In this document: piece by piece, positions 34,401 to 43,476 of the stretch
How positions within the stretch are numbered: position 1 is the stretch's first letter
Layout: each line of letters starts with the position of its first letter
Assembly (NCBI GenBank): GCA_012845835.1
Contig: JABAKD010000010.1
Span: forward strand, 17,929,204 to 17,993,203
Reading direction: 5' to 3'
Source: Undaria pinnatifida
Lineage: Eukaryota > Sar > Phaeophyceae > Laminariales > Alariaceae
DNA: 64,000 nt
Program-made: the position numbers and the translations under genes
The notes under the pieces: generated by a model
The model's database searches: none
The model's input: only the letters and a program-made list of their open reading frames with translations
What the model was told of the DNA's origin: nothing

Positions 34401-37370
34401 CCGACGTGCTCCGTCCCGGCATAGTAGGGATGCGAGGCTCTATGGTCATACGACTACGGCCATGCACAAATTGAGTACACCCCCCCCCCCCGCCCCCCCC
34501 ATTACGTAGTGTGAATATGGTAAGGCACCCACAAGACAGTTACATAGTGATTCCCAGTGCTGTCTCTGGAGTAGCCACACCATAAAACAAAGTAACTCAT
34601 TGGCGCTGTAATCCAAAAGCAAGAAAATAGGTACAAGGTGCAGAAGTCCGTCTTACGAGCGGTTCTTGAAAGGATGCAGTTCACCCTTCATGCGACTCTC
34701 CGAACACCTCTCGGTGCTTCGCGCCTGGTGCAAGCAATGTCTGCCTGGTTGGTGAAAACCCGACGTGCTCTGTCCCGGCATAGTAGGGATGCGAGGATCT
34801 ATGGTCATACGACTACGTAACGGCCATGCACAAACTGAGTCCCCCCCCCCCCCCGTCCGCCCCCTCGCTTGTACGAACGCCTCCTATACGTAGCGTCTCG
34901 CGTTTTCCCGGCTGCTTACGAACACGCCTTCGACGGTGTTCCTGGATGAAGCGACGAGCGCATTGGACGAGGCGAACGAATCCAAGCTGTACGCCTGGCT
35001 CAATGCGTCGGCAGTCGATGCATTCGTCAGCGTCGGTCACCGCGCTTCACTGTTCAGGCGAGTGTGATATATATATATTTGTATCGATACCGTGGACACG
35101 TGCATTTTTTGCCCGCATGGATCGAACTGACGGGGCTGCTTTGTTTAGGATTTTTAGTAGGAGTCCCCAATAGTGCGGTATCCCCATATAAGGCGGTATC
35201 CCGATATAAGGCGACCGAAATCGCTTTGTCTCGACTGGGGAATTGCACTCATAACCTGGAGTGAATAAGGCGGCTTCCCTCTATAAGACGGTCAGATTGC
35301 TCTCTGTAGCACACCACCGCCTTAACGGGATCCAGACCCCTACCGTTCCCGAGCATTAGTTTTGTTTTACTGTGTCATTCGGACGGGTGCGCCTAAACGT
35401 TTTATGAGACCCCTAACCTAAGCACTGAATGTAAAATCTGTTATGTGAGCCTATTTTATATACGCCAGCTGTGAGTTCGATACATTTGAGGGTCAATATT
35501 CATATTTTCAAGCCACGTGATATTCCGGTCGCGCCTTTTTTTTTTGAATATTAAAATAATATTAGAATAACCCGATGAACTAGGGGAAACATAAAAAAAA
35601 ACGGTAAAAATTCCAACGCTGTTTTAGCGGTTGTTAACTTGAGTTTTTAATTTGAGTAGCCGCCCCGTCTGTCGTAACCACGTTAAAGTATACATATAAT
35701 AGTTGGCCTCGGTTGGCACCGACCCCGTAAAATATTATATGTATATTGGGGTTGGCGTTGGTTGGCAACGACGCTGTAAAACATGCCAATCACTGCGTTA
35801 GCTAGACAGCCAGGGTACCGTGTTTTTTTTTTTTTTTTGGCGGTCACCATGATGGTTATCGAGTTAGATGATATTGTGCGGGGTGGAAAACCCTAACTAC
35901 GCACAAGGGGAATGGTCGATCGCATCACGTACTGTGAATATGGTAAGGCACCCACGACGCAGTTACATAGTAATACCCATCATAATGATTGCTGTCGCTG
36001 GAGTGGCCACACCAGAAACAAAGTAACTCATTGGCGCTGTCATCCATAAGCAAGAAAGTAGGCACGAAGTGCCGAAGTCCGTCTTACGAGCGGTGCTTGG
36101 ACGGATGCAGTTCACCCTTCATGCGACTCGCCGGACATCTCACGGCGCTTCGCGCTTGGTGCAAGCAATGTCTGCCTGGTCGATGAAAGCCCTACGTGCT
36201 CCGTCCCGGCATAGTAGGGATGCGAGGGTCATAACACATACCACTACGGTCATACACAAACCGAGTACCGCTCCCCCCCCCCCCCCCCCAGAAAAACGCT
36301 ACCTTTATCGTAGAACCCGTCCTCGTGATATATATATATATGTATATATCGGGCCGTGGAGTTGTGCATCGGGTTTCTCTTCCACGTTTCATCAAAAATC
36401 TGGTGCTGGGGCAGGTGTCTAGCTCCTCGAGTGACCCCCCCAGAAGTAGATCCACCACCGTCATAGCATGCATCGCCGACAGCTAATGACTGCCGATAGT
36501 ATTTGGGCTCAGACGATATCGAACCGCTGCCGTCGGTCTACTCAATAGCTTGACCACCAACGACGTCAACCAACCGTTGCGATTGAATGTTGTTCATAGT
36601 TCGCCTCTCTAAACGTCTGCACTGTTGCTTCTGTATCTTTAGTAGTACAGGGTTTGCTGCTGGTGTTTTGTCCAGTTTGGCGTTTTTTTGTTGTGTTTGG
36701 ACACGGCGTGGGCGACTTTAGAATCACTGCCGGCAGAGCTAGCTAGGCCTTATGATATATTATCGTTCGCCCGTTTTTTTCTCTTACCGCGTGGTGAGGT
36801 GTTACGCCGCATCCACGTAGTATGACTAGCGTACCTGGTAACGACTACCAGGTACGTAATTTTGAAAGCCACTCGAAGCAGGTGACACTTGTGCCGACAC
36901 TGCAGCTTTTACCCCCCAGTTTGAGACTACGGGTTGAGAATGGGGACGGTGGTGATGGGTGCGTTCCTTTCTTTTCCTACCGCAAGCAATCGCGAACCTC
37001 TTCTTTGTTTTGCACCGTTGTCGTACATACCTCGAATATATGTATATCCCTCGCTTTCGGCACTCACTAACTCCGCGCTTGTATTTGTTTTTTTCAAGTA
37101 TGATGACGCGAAGAAGTAAACGTGATATTGAACGTGTGCAATTACCGTGCCCGTACGATAGAACAGCAAATACACCTTCCCCACCACGCGCTTGCTCCGT
37201 CCTTTTTGCTGAATCCGCTCCGTTTCCCTATCGTCTGCTTTTCCTCAACGGCCCGCAGGTATCACACGCACGTCTTGAGGGGCCAAGGCAATGGGCAGTG
37301 GTCATTCCACACCATGAAGGAGTTCGTCGACAGGCACTACTCCGCCGCCATCCCCGACCGATTGAATTGA
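22284..37370 (+). CDS. Half-size ABC transporter, ABCD/SbmA-BacA-like (TMD-NBD), 12 exons
   Basis: This membrane transporter joins an ABC_membrane_2/SbmA-BacA-type transmembrane domain to one nucleotide-binding domain. The closest recalled relatives are the cyanobacterial-type proteins and the plastid ABCD2 type of plants. Twelve exons join to 739 codons and a stop: 22284-22475, 25074-25388, 26246-26499, 28257-28353, 29536-29685, 30315-30449, 30911-31314, 31744-31872, 32617-32695, 33477-33665, 34894-35057 and 37259-37370. The sequence shows the TMD-loop VDNPDQRIGEDIS, an EAA-like HAEEIAFYRGE, Walker A GPSGCGKSS, Q-loop FIPQKPYLPLG, signature LSLGEQQRLAFSR, Walker B TVFLDEATSALDE and H-loop SVGHRASL. 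All catalytic motifs are intact, so it is probably functional. It likely acts as a homodimer. Substrate and membrane are not determinable; a plastid location is inference from homology. Confidence 0.92.
23043..23615 (-). mobile_element. Composite repeat family A, copy 2
   Basis: On the minus strand the copy runs from GTTTGTACATACCATCAGG through CTATACATAGCCCAGCAGCG, a GC-rich GCCGTGCGGAGCCGTGCG block and CTGCCGATCAGAACGTAACA to a CTGACGCCGCCCG-type end. It lies in ABC intron 1, adjoining the tRNA-like array at 23620-24090. Confidence 0.82.
23620..24095 (+). mobile_element. Tandem tRNA-like SINE array 1
   Basis: Four copies of a tRNA-like head lie here. The best (23997-24072) reads GTGACTTTGTGGTCAAGTAG (A-box region), GACTGTTCGCTTATATAAGC and GGTGGTTCGAATCTGGGTG (B box GGTTCGAATC), followed by an A-rich segment ending AAAAATCGATAT. 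Anticodon arms do not pair well and copies vary, so these are tRNA-derived SINE units rather than working tRNA genes. Confidence 0.75.
25074..25388 (+). CDS. ABC transporter exon 2 (TM2)
   Basis: Acceptor TTCCTAG|CGA and donor GCC|GTGAGT bound 105 codons. RDFSTAMSDKDQEGFYRGTR, then SILLAAAPLFALSKFVQGKL, then RWLTEHLCGLYFSNRAFYSL match the second helix and the W..WLTE.L...Y..NRA.Y family motif. A Ser/Asp/Gly-rich insertion follows before IDNP. Confidence 0.9.
25619..26245 (+). repeat. Three tandem partial copies of ABC exon 3 start (~209-bp period)
   Basis: Copies of the intron-3' end plus the first ~95 bp of exon 3 begin at about 25619, 25829 and 26036; the intact exon starts at 26246. Copy 1 keeps acceptor AG and an open frame through VDNPDQRI, then a stop. 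Copy 2 has lost the acceptor AG and is diverged. Copy 3 keeps AG but has one extra base in the CCAGCGC region. The spacers share a T-rich consensus containing GTAACCGTTTTT. Confidence 0.92.
25955..25977 (+). repeat. Short interstitial telomere-type repeat
   Basis: The stretch GCCCTAACCCTAACCCTCT has two to three CCCTAA units inside the copy-2/copy-3 spacer of the duplicated ABC exon 3 array. Confidence 0.85.
26246..26499 (+). CDS. ABC transporter exon 3 (intact copy; TM3-TM4)
   Basis: Acceptor TATTAG|GTG and donor TTCAG|GTATGT bound 254 nt (phase 2 at the end). VDNPDQRIGEDISTFTTNCI starts the exon, with two hydrophobic helices before AKREANFR. Three degraded copies of its first ~95 bp lie upstream and one copy of its last ~110 bp downstream. 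This is the only copy open across its whole length with both splice sites. Confidence 0.92.
26767..26881 (+). repeat. Downstream copy of ABC exon 3 3' half plus donor
   Basis: The block from GTGCTGGT..TACTCGAT to GGCCAGCGTCAG|GTATAT repeats the last ~110 bp of exon 3 and its donor, with small deletions that break the frame. It lies about 380 bp downstream of the original. It abuts the left end of a TIR element at ~26889. Confidence 0.88.
26889..27680. mobile_element. ~790-bp TIR element in ABC intron 3
   Basis: The left end, GTGCATGAGACCTACTATTA then TGG..ATTTTCATCGATTATTT, is matched inverted at the right end (27680-27636), which reads GTGCACTCAGACCTACTATT then ATGG...GCGATTATTTCT. The ~45-bp TIRs are imperfect. 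The interior holds a copy of dispersed repeat G and CAGCAC-rich sequence; no transposase is seen. Confidence 0.75.
27121..27195 (-). repeat. Dispersed repeat G, copy 2
   Basis: On the minus strand it reads CTCCAGAGTGACTGGAGCCT, GTGACCACGGACTTGATTAT and GCGAGTTAATGTGAGAAC, nearly identical to 18921-18986. It is nested inside the TIR element 26889-27680. Confidence 0.88.
28257..28353 (+). CDS. ABC transporter exon 4 (EAA-like motif)
   Basis: Acceptor TGTGCAG|G and donor GAGAAG|GTAAGG bound 97 nt, read as FGLVRVREHAEEIAFYRGEK GESEGVKGLLEK. The .VR.R.HAE.IAFYRGE motif is the conserved TMD coupling loop of ABCD/SbmA-type transporters. The split Arg codon with exon 3 is restored. Confidence 0.93.
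28805..29350 (+). repeat. Minisatellite of GGTATTAGTA decamers
   Basis: More than forty decamers of TATGGTATTAG/TACGGTATTAG type run in ABC intron 4, alternating A/C at one position, with a TIR element inserted at 28953-29057. It is not a CRISPR: there are no spacers and the unit is only 10 bp. Confidence 0.92.
28953..29057. mobile_element. 105-bp palindromic MITE inside the minisatellite
   Basis: Perfect 27-bp inverted repeats occupy 28953-28979 (starting TTACGGGGGACCATAG) and 29031-29057 (ending CTATGGTCCCCCGTAA), around a 51-bp T/A-rich core. Flanking decamers resume on both sides, which marks it as an insertion. I cannot define a target-site duplication because the flanks are themselves repetitive. 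Confidence 0.88.
29536..29685 (+). CDS. ABC transporter exon 5 (TM5)
   Basis: Acceptor GGCTCAG|GTG and donor TCGCAG|GTCAGC bound 50 codons. FMWLTAVLPYLVVAERYFAG EIEFGVISQ matches the helix and the P.....RYFAGEIE.G.. motif preceding the last TMD helix. Confidence 0.93.
30315..30449 (+). CDS. ABC transporter exon 6
   Basis: Acceptor GAATAG|ACG and donor CCTGAG|GTGAGT bound 45 codons. TAMAFRVIQGALSVIVTQIR and TLASLASEVDRLHFLL match the A..AF..V..ALS.IV.....LA.LA..V.RL segment linking TMD to NBD. Confidence 0.92.
30911..31314 (+). CDS. ABC transporter exon 7 (low-complexity linker)
   Basis: The exon runs from acceptor ATCACAG|ACA (an equally in-frame acceptor lies 9 bp upstream at 30902) to donor AAT|GTGAGA, 404 nt, ending phase 2. 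It encodes a ~120-residue linker rich in Pro, Gly, Ser and Asp that is much longer than in bacterial relatives, then TAVIVGYPAQTKVLM, the first strand of the NBD. The exact 5' edge is uncertain. Confidence 0.75.
31744..31872 (+). CDS. ABC transporter exon 8 (Walker A)
   Basis: Acceptor TTAATAG|C and donor CTCAG|GTGACA bound 129 nt. EGMTLFTPDRKETICRGLSF and SVLIFGPSGCGKSSLLR contain the complete Walker A (GPSGCGKSS). The Ile codon is restored across the phase-2 junction with exon 7, and Arg across that with exon 9. Confidence 0.93.
32390..32626 (+). repeat. Short duplicate of the ABC exon 9 acceptor region
   Basis: TTATCATGCCGCCCGTACGA followed by ACAGGACGACAT at 32391-32422 resembles CTATCATACCGCCCGCACGC followed by ACAGGGCGATAT at 32594-32625, which spans the exon 9 acceptor and first codons. 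Similarity is ~30 bp, 203 bp apart. Confidence 0.6.
32617..32695 (+). CDS. ABC transporter exon 9 (Q-loop start)
   Basis: Acceptor GCACAG|G and donor CCCCAG|GTTAGG bound 79 nt, read as AISGLWTTGKGCVRRQSDDE TMFIPQ. This is the A..GLW..G.G.I.....D.MFIPQ segment ending at the Q-loop glutamine. It is short, so it rests on phase and position as well as homology. Confidence 0.88.
33477..33665 (+). CDS. ABC transporter exon 10 (Q-loop to signature)
   Basis: Acceptor TTCGCAG|AAA and donor CAGCAG|GTGGGA bound 63 codons. KPYLPLGSLRAQMLYPSTDV opens the exon; RDWQDELSLGEQQ closes it with the ABC signature. Confidence 0.94.
33965..34858 (+). repeat. Repeat family F, copies 1 and 2 (tandem)
   Basis: Copy 1 (33965-34500) runs from GGTTGGCGTTGGTTGGCAAC through a poly(T) block, GCGGTCACCATGATGGTTAT, GTCCGTCTTACGAGCGGTTC and CATGCGACTC to a poly(C) end. 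Copy 2 (34501-34858) repeats it from the ATATGGTAAGGCACCCACAA point. They occupy most of ABC intron 10, ending 35 bp before exon 11. A ~60-codon frame is shared but I recognise no protein. Confidence 0.88.
34894..35057 (+). CDS. ABC transporter exon 11 (Walker B, H-loop), GC donor
   Basis: Acceptor ACGTAG|CGT starts RLAFSRLLTNTPSTVFLDEA TSALDEANES and ends FVSVGHRASLF plus two nucleotides AG. Ending at AG|GCGAGT (GC donor) is required for the phase-2 join to exon 12, which gives RYHTHVL. The alternative GT two codons on would break the reading frame. Confidence 0.92.
35173..35335 (+). repeat. Dispersed repeat H (GATATAAGGCGG), copy 1
   Basis: GGCGGTATCCCGATATAAGG, then TCGC...ACTGGGGAATTGCACTCA, TGAATAAGGCGG and CACACC.CCGCCTTA recur in order at 52110-52262. 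It lies in ABC intron 11. A shorter relative with ACTTAAGAGCACCCGAGATA lies near 7905-7960. Confidence 0.8.
35738..36298 (+). repeat. Repeat family F, copy 3
   Basis: This full-length copy of the unit at 33965-34500 starts TTGGGGTTGGCGTTGGTTGG and ends in poly(C) after CCGAGTACCGCT. It lies on the other side of ABC exon 11, same orientation, so the exon is bracketed by the family. Confidence 0.9.
37259..37370 (+). CDS. ABC transporter exon 12 (C-terminus and stop)
   Basis: Acceptor CCCGCAG|G starts 112 nt read as YHTHVLRGQGNGQWSFHTMK EFVDRHYSAAIPDRLN then TGA. The H..VL.G.G.G.W pattern matches the family C-terminus. A ~40-bp stretch around the stop has an imperfect repeat near 37590. Confidence 0.9.
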
Positions 37371-39471
37371 ACGTACATGAGAGTGGTGTAAGCGAAGTAA
37401 TCTGCCGAACATATATTTTTCAAGTATGTGAGATACGTCAGCTGTGAGTTTGACCGATTGAGTGGTCGATACTCAGCTTTGCAAGCTACGTGATACGTCG
37501 GTCGCGGCGTTTTTTTTTTTTGCTACATGCATTCCCAGTTAACGATCTAGGTCTGTGACACATCTGGATGCTGCCAGGGTCGAAAGGACGATTGAGCGCA
37601 CATGAGAGCGGCGTAAACGTAGTCCATGTGCCGTACTGATATGGGGGGGGCGCTAACGAATGGCGCCGAGCGTAGACAGAAGACGGAGGCGGTTACGTGC
37701 GCGGGGACGTGTTGTGGATTTATTTCACACGTCAAGCGTTCGCGTTGTAAAAATCGGATTACATTATCGCACCACGCTGTATGAACAACGGTATATAGGA
37801 GGATGTACTCCAAAAGTATTTTTTTAGAATATCTTAGGTCCCCGTGGGATCACGGAGGGAGTCAATACCGTGCCCAGATCAACTAGCTAAACGAACCGAG
37901 GAACAGTCCATGCAGCGCACCGGACGTTCACTGTTATGTTCCTTGATGCATAGGGCGGATTCTCGCAGTATGTGCGTGTGTGTCATCTGTATGTTGCCAC
38001 GCCTCAGTGCCAAAACATGCTACGTGGTATCGGATTCAAGGTACTCGGGTAGCTTATACGTATTGGCGACACAGTGCACGCGCCCTGTATTCTCCGCTAC
38101 CCTTCATTGATATCGGCACTGTAATGCAGAGCCAATGGATGGAGTTGGTTTACATTTCCCTAGGTATTTATATCGTTTAAGGTTGGATGGAAGCATGGGT
38201 TTCTCGAACTTAGTACAGCATGGTTTAACGAATATAATTACACGAAGTAGTGGGCACATTCGGATCATAATCCACATTTTGCCAGGGCGCTCGTACCCCC
38301 TTTATAACTGCTTGCACGTTTTTTGGGGACAAAAGACTTCAAAATACGGTGGGATACTCTTGTGGGAGTTGCAAAAACGGAGTAACCTGTAGAAAACTGC
38401 ATCCGCGTTTCGGGCAGAAACTTACCTGGATTTAGAGTTGGTGCTTTTTTAGCAGTGGGAAAACGGTTGCAGGAGGGGCGGTGCGATTCGCAAGCATGAG
38501 TCGCAAAAAAGCTGATCGTACGAGTACGACAAACATATAGTAACAATCTGGGCCCATACATAATCCGCGTTTACGGTAGCTTGTTATTGATCACAGGGTT
38601 TTCTGTTTGAACCCAGACTGGTACTTGCTCTATATACACATTCTCACCGGGAGGTAGCGACGCCAGGCGCCGTCGCTTTCATGAGATACACGTGGCGATT
38701 GGCGCGGGCGAAGTCTCTGAAAGTTCGAACCACTAGTTTCGTCCGTCATGCGGGGAGTCGGGAAAATAATGGGCGCAATGGTTGGTACTACAACTAACTG
38801 TGCATTCGAAGGAGCGTTTCGAAAAGTGCCCGCTTATATTCCCATTACACTGGGAAACAGCATGCCAACGCGTATCGCTGACGCTGCATTACATGAAGAC
38901 ATAATGGTGGTCTGTTTGGAGGCGTAATGGCGACTATTTAGCGGCATAGTGACATTTCGACGATTGTGGTACTGTGTTGCTCAGAGGTCGCAAGCCGACC
39001 CTCCGCCGCACTGAAATTAAGGATTTACTATATTCTGAAACGTGGGGGGTTCTCTGTGAGAACTGGAGCCTGAGTGTGTTTAGTGTGCGTGGGACTTGGA
39101 TGCCGAACCTTGCTGTCGTTTCAGAAATACATTGCCTGGTGGGGCACGTACCATCATGCGCATTGCGGTTTTCCCCCACAAAGCAGACACGCCAAGTTAA
39201 AAACGACATACCATTTGGTACCAACGACTCAGATTGTGCATACCCCGCAATCAACGCTTCATCTCATCTCAGCAACACTGGGTATCCCCCAGCGCTGGGA
39301 AGAGATTAGGGGTGGTCAGCACATGTTCTACAAGGAGCAGCTGACTGCCCACCCATGTACAGCCTAAAAACGAAAAACTAATAATACTAACATATTTTAC
39401 AGCAAAGGGCTTTAAATACCAGGTAGTGCTTGGAATAATTTTTCAACTAGACACTAATGGACTGCAGATTA

Positions 39472-39650
39472 TAATACGCCCTCTTGATGATAAGTCAGTA
39501 GCTAGAGGCTTGACACAAAAAAATAACTAACACACATGGTTAAATCCATATTGTCGCTGTTCAGGTCCGAATATGGCGTACCATTTGTGCTTATTATTAT
39601 GAGAGTGTCAAGTTCGTCTAGCTACTGGCTTATCATCAAGGGGCGTATTA
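39472..39650. mobile_element. ~180-bp MITE
   Basis: The left arm, TAATACGCCCTCTTGATGAT then AAGTCAGTAGCTAGAGGCTT, is matched inverted at 39650-39605 (TAATACGCCCCTTGATGATA then AGCCAGTAGCTAGACGAACT). The arms are ~45 bp with few mismatches around an ~88-bp core, consistent with a miniature DNA transposon. Confidence 0.85.
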
Positions 39651-39669
39651 AAATATGGACTCTGCAAAG

Positions 39670-39725
39670 TGACTGGAGCCTGTCCTGTGACCACGGGCTT
39701 GATTATGCGAGTTAATGTGAGAACA
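39670..39725 (+). repeat. Dispersed repeat G, copy 3
   Basis: GTGACTGGAGCCTGTCCTGT, GACCACGGGCTTGATTATGC and GAGTTAATGTGAGAAC match the copies at 18921 and 27121. It starts about 20 bp after the MITE at 39472-39650. Confidence 0.88.
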
Positions 39726-41191
39726 TATCACTTCTGACTTTTCCTAATCTCTTCACCTAGTTCCTACGTCCTTGGTTTTCATCTTTGGGCCACATAAGCG
39801 CCACTTTCCAAACTGCCATATATATTTTCTTCTCCATCACACGTGGCCTTCACAAACGCTTCGGTGCCACCTCTGCAGCTCTTATCACAGTCAGAGCCTC
39901 GATACGCATCATGTTGTCAAATACAGCAATTTCCAGCTTCAACAAACGGATATAAGGGCATCGTACACCCTGTGGGCAGTGGAGCACCAGTGAGTGTAGT
40001 GTTGGTGGTAAGATACGGCAGCTGGTCTTCTTGGTGGTGATTGACTGCTGAGGATCTGATGTGAGGTGTGAGCGTTATTTAGATCTGACGACAGCAGGGG
40101 TTTCTATTCATCCTCTTCTGGATTCTGGTACGGGGATTCGGGGATGAAGTTAAGATCGCTTGTTATATTGTGTTCTGGAGCTAATACAACAACTTATCTC
40201 TCGCTCTTTCTAGCACCTAAATGGTGCTGACCAGTCCCCCTGTGGCCAAAGGGGGACAACCTTTGGTCAATAGACCCTGCCTAGCCTAGGCGTGTCTACA
40301 ACCCGCCGGAACCAACTCTACTTCGTTTTTCATACATACGAAAGCATGTGCTGCGGTAAGATTATACGTGGCGATCAGATAGCCATTGAAAAGCAAAGCG
40401 GCCGTCCCGCCGCGGTCGTCTAGCTCTAACGGGATAGGAATCGCCGCACACATTGTGTACAAGCAAATTTGCGACACCATCATGCTTTTTGGCCTAGAAT
40501 GTAGCGCCAAGACAAACCGCTTCACACTCAGAAGTCACGAGAGGAAAGCCGGCAAGTCAAGCTTCAACAGCAAAAGCGCGACGTTTCATACACCGCAGAC
40601 TAATCCCTACAACTGGATTACGCATGCCGTTAGCACCATCGACAAACATCCTTCATGTGAATTGTTGCAGAAGTTGGTAGCCCTCCTCGTATGGCCGCCG
40701 GGCACAACTAAGTAATGAAACATTGCACTGGGGAACAGCACTGCAACGCACATCGTTGGGGCTGCATCACAAGTGTTTTACATAATAAAAGCACCATCGT
40801 AAATACAACACCACGAGAACACAATTTGTCCTCCCTAGCCTACAATAGGACACCTAGGGAAAATCATGCCAACATTTTTGGCGCTGCAGTATAGTTTGTT
40901 CTCTCTAGCCTGCGACGCACAAAAAACGCACAAAAGGACCAAACTTTAGTACAATCCGATTGCTGCAGCGCTTTGATCTACTGCAACGGATACAGCGGCG
41001 TCGACTGGGGCGGGAGGCCAACGCCCCCCCCTTTCAATGGAAACGCCTCCAGCCGCCGACATACAAAAGCACCCACGACATTAACTCCGCAAACCCGGGG
41101 ATGCCTCTTAAGTGTCCCGAAGTTGTGATTTAATCTCGCCTACGTAGTCGTGATCATCAGTTGCCCAACCGCTCACTCCGCACAAAAACTC

Positions 41192-41316
41192 CAGGGCTTT
41201 CACGGGCCATGACCGGACCCGGAGTCGGGCCGGGGCAGGAGGTACAGTAGTTCGAAAATCACGAGTCGGAACGGGTCGGATCACCCTGACCCGACCCGAC
41301 ATGTGAAAACCTCCGG
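41192..41316. mobile_element. hAT-like MITE, GGGTC family, copy 2 (short)
   Basis: CAGGGCTTTCACGGGCCATG at the left and GACATGTGAAAACCTCCGG at the right are inverted; the internal CGGATCACCCTGACCCGACC core is shared with the other copies. It is internally deleted relative to the 235-bp copy at 44801. Confidence 0.8.
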
Positions 41317-42823
41317 AAAATTGCGAGAAAAAAATGGTCGAACGAAGCAGGTTGACGTCACAACCCTTTTTCTGCCGCAAAAACTATCCTACACTAATTC
41401 CAAGTCATCCCCCCCCCAAAACGTGGTTGCAGTTCTAAAGGGGCAACTAAGCCCCCCTTTTTTCATATCTGCAAAAAACATCCCAAGCTACTCCCGAAAG
41501 CAGTGGGCCTCCTAAATGAAATGTGAGTTCGGTTCTACCGGAGATAAGGAGGACCAGGTCAGTAAAGTAATTCAGTACAGACACTTGTTGTAAAATAAAA
41601 TTACACGACGTCTAGTCAACCAACTGAGGACTGTGCCACCGATCGACCGCAATAAAATCACTCCCAGATTACCGGCGGGGTTACCAAAACCATTAAAACA
41701 AAAACCAATGCAAATAAAAGGGTGCGCGAGCACGTTACATACACATCGGCAATTTTCAAAGCCGAAAACAAAATCAACGCGGGTATGGTATCATACTTGT
41801 GCTCCCCGTCGTTGTAACCCTTTTTACCGCTGCAGCAACGATCCTACTCAAATTCAACAGACTCCCTCCAAGGCAAAAGGATGCAGTTCTTAGCGGGTAC
41901 ACTCTTAGAACACGACACGCCCATGCTAACCACGAAGAGCCGCAGCGTCAGGCATCGCGATTTGGCATCAGTGGAGGGATTTGTCCGTTCTAAACTTTGT
42001 GACCCGTCACGTAGACACTCTGATTGGATTTCCACTCGAGAGATCCGAGAAACATCAGTTCCGCCTACGTACGTAGCAGTAGAGTCCAACCCTAACCCTA
42101 GCCCAATGAGCCGCCGGCACACACTTCCCTGCGTTGGAAGAACTTCTGTGGGAAAAACTTCTACCGCAAACCTCCTCGCCTATATGGTTAAGAATCATGT
42201 TTCAACTCACGGGTTTCGTCAGGTAAAGAGCTCTGCTACATTTGAGACCTATAGCCCCGTACGTCACGAACGGGCAGAGGCTTCCATATTATTGGCGACG
42301 CCGACAATTCAACGCTTTCCCTTCTTCAGCACGGAACATATCCCGGCAGGGAAGTAACAAAGAAAAACAACCTACGCGCGGTGATCCCCAACCAGGGCGT
42401 GCATGAAAGGTCAATCGGGCCATCTCGCCCACCACTCCTAAAAACCACCGGTCACAGAGCCCGCGCCGCCGTCCAACGAGTGTGGTGGCCGCATGCCTTC
42501 ACGACGGCGCTCAAGCAAGAAGTAAGCCTTAACCTCGGCTCACCTATTCCCAAATGGCAAATCGCCCAAACTAGAGGCCACCACAAAGCACTACAGCAAT
42601 ACCCAGGGAAGGTAGTACTACAAAAATGAGCAATACTGGTGCCAGCGATAGCAGCAGCAGCAGCGAAGCACAAGACGAAGGGAATTACCACGGCGCCTCG
42701 CGCCAACATACCCCACCGGCTGCGCCGTGTCCAAGCCTGGCGGGAGACCCGTCATAGCCGCATCGCTAGAGAGGAGCGGATCGCACCACCCAAATCCCAC
42801 CAGTAACGCGGGCTTCCTTGGGG

Positions 42824-42860
42824 TTAGCCTAACCCTAACCCTAACCCTAGTCTTAACCCT
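42824..42860 (+). repeat. Interstitial telomere-type repeat
   Basis: Four CCCTAA-type units (from CCTAACCCTAACCCTAACCC, then AGTCTTAACCCT) lie in the ABC/MFS convergent gap. A shorter run (CCAACCCTAACCCTAGCCC) lies at 42088-42106. Confidence 0.88.
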
Positions 42861-43220
42861 TCATGAAGTTGGTGGCGGATTTTCTTGCCCGACCGCGCTA
42901 AAGCAGGAAATGAGCCACAAACCCGGGTCAACGGTTCCAGAACGAAAAGTCTATAAACGGCCAAAGCTTCGTAAAGGCCACCATGTAGGCACTACCGGGT
43001 ACGAGACAGGACCTTGGATAAAAATATGGCTGATATTTCGGGAGCGACCGACGCACTTTTCTTATTCTGTACCTATAAATGCATTATCTGTTGGGTTAAC
43101 ACATTTAAAAAACTCATCCACAACAAAAACACAAAACATCACAAAACATCACAAAAACATGTCGCAAGCAACGGCAACACAAACCACAAAAATTAGCACA
43201 CCAAATTAGCGCTCAAAACA

Positions 43221-43476
43221 CTATCGGTGATGATGAATCAGCCCTCGGCGAATCTGGCGGCTCCATAGAAGCGCCACGCTTGAGGTCCCCGTGAACGAAA
43301 CGCCTGCGCATGCTAGGAAAACCTCGCTGCTGTGGTTGATTTTGGTCAGGAAAAGCATGCTCGCGAACGCGCCTACCCCGAAAGCCATGAAGACCAGCCC
43401 AAAATTGGGTCCAGCGGAGGTCACGCCGAAAAACTCAGCGGTCAAGGTGGGGTAGATGGCGAAGTTGCTGCCGTAC
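43221..43476 (-). CDS. MFS transporter exon 8 (TM10-12, stop)
   Basis: Acceptor CCACAG|G starts YGSNFAIYPTLTAEFFGVTS, then NFGLVFMAFGVGAFASMLFL and a final hydrophobic segment, ending HHHR and TAG. The YG.NF..YP.LTA.FFG motif is diagnostic for the family. Confidence 0.93.

Larger units (their letters stand above)
37371..43220. other. Convergent intergenic gap (ABC / MFS 3' sides)
   Basis: This 5.85-kb gap lies between the ABC stop codon and the MFS stop codon. It must contain both 3' UTRs. Visible contents are a TIR element (39472-39650), repeat G copy 3, a GGGTC MITE, telomere-type repeats, and several open frames of 60-160 codons with no recognisable domain. I assign no gene. Confidence 0.7.

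Noticed and set aside
36490-36560. tRNA-like segment with a GGTTCGATATC box on the minus strand
   Set aside because: Stem pairing for acceptor and T arms could not be made to work by eye; at most a SINE fragment.
41881-42357. 158-codon frame containing GRTSVGKTS, a Walker A-like string
   Set aside because: The frame crosses a telomere-type repeat, has no other NTPase motif and no splice or homology support; the match is short enough to be chance.
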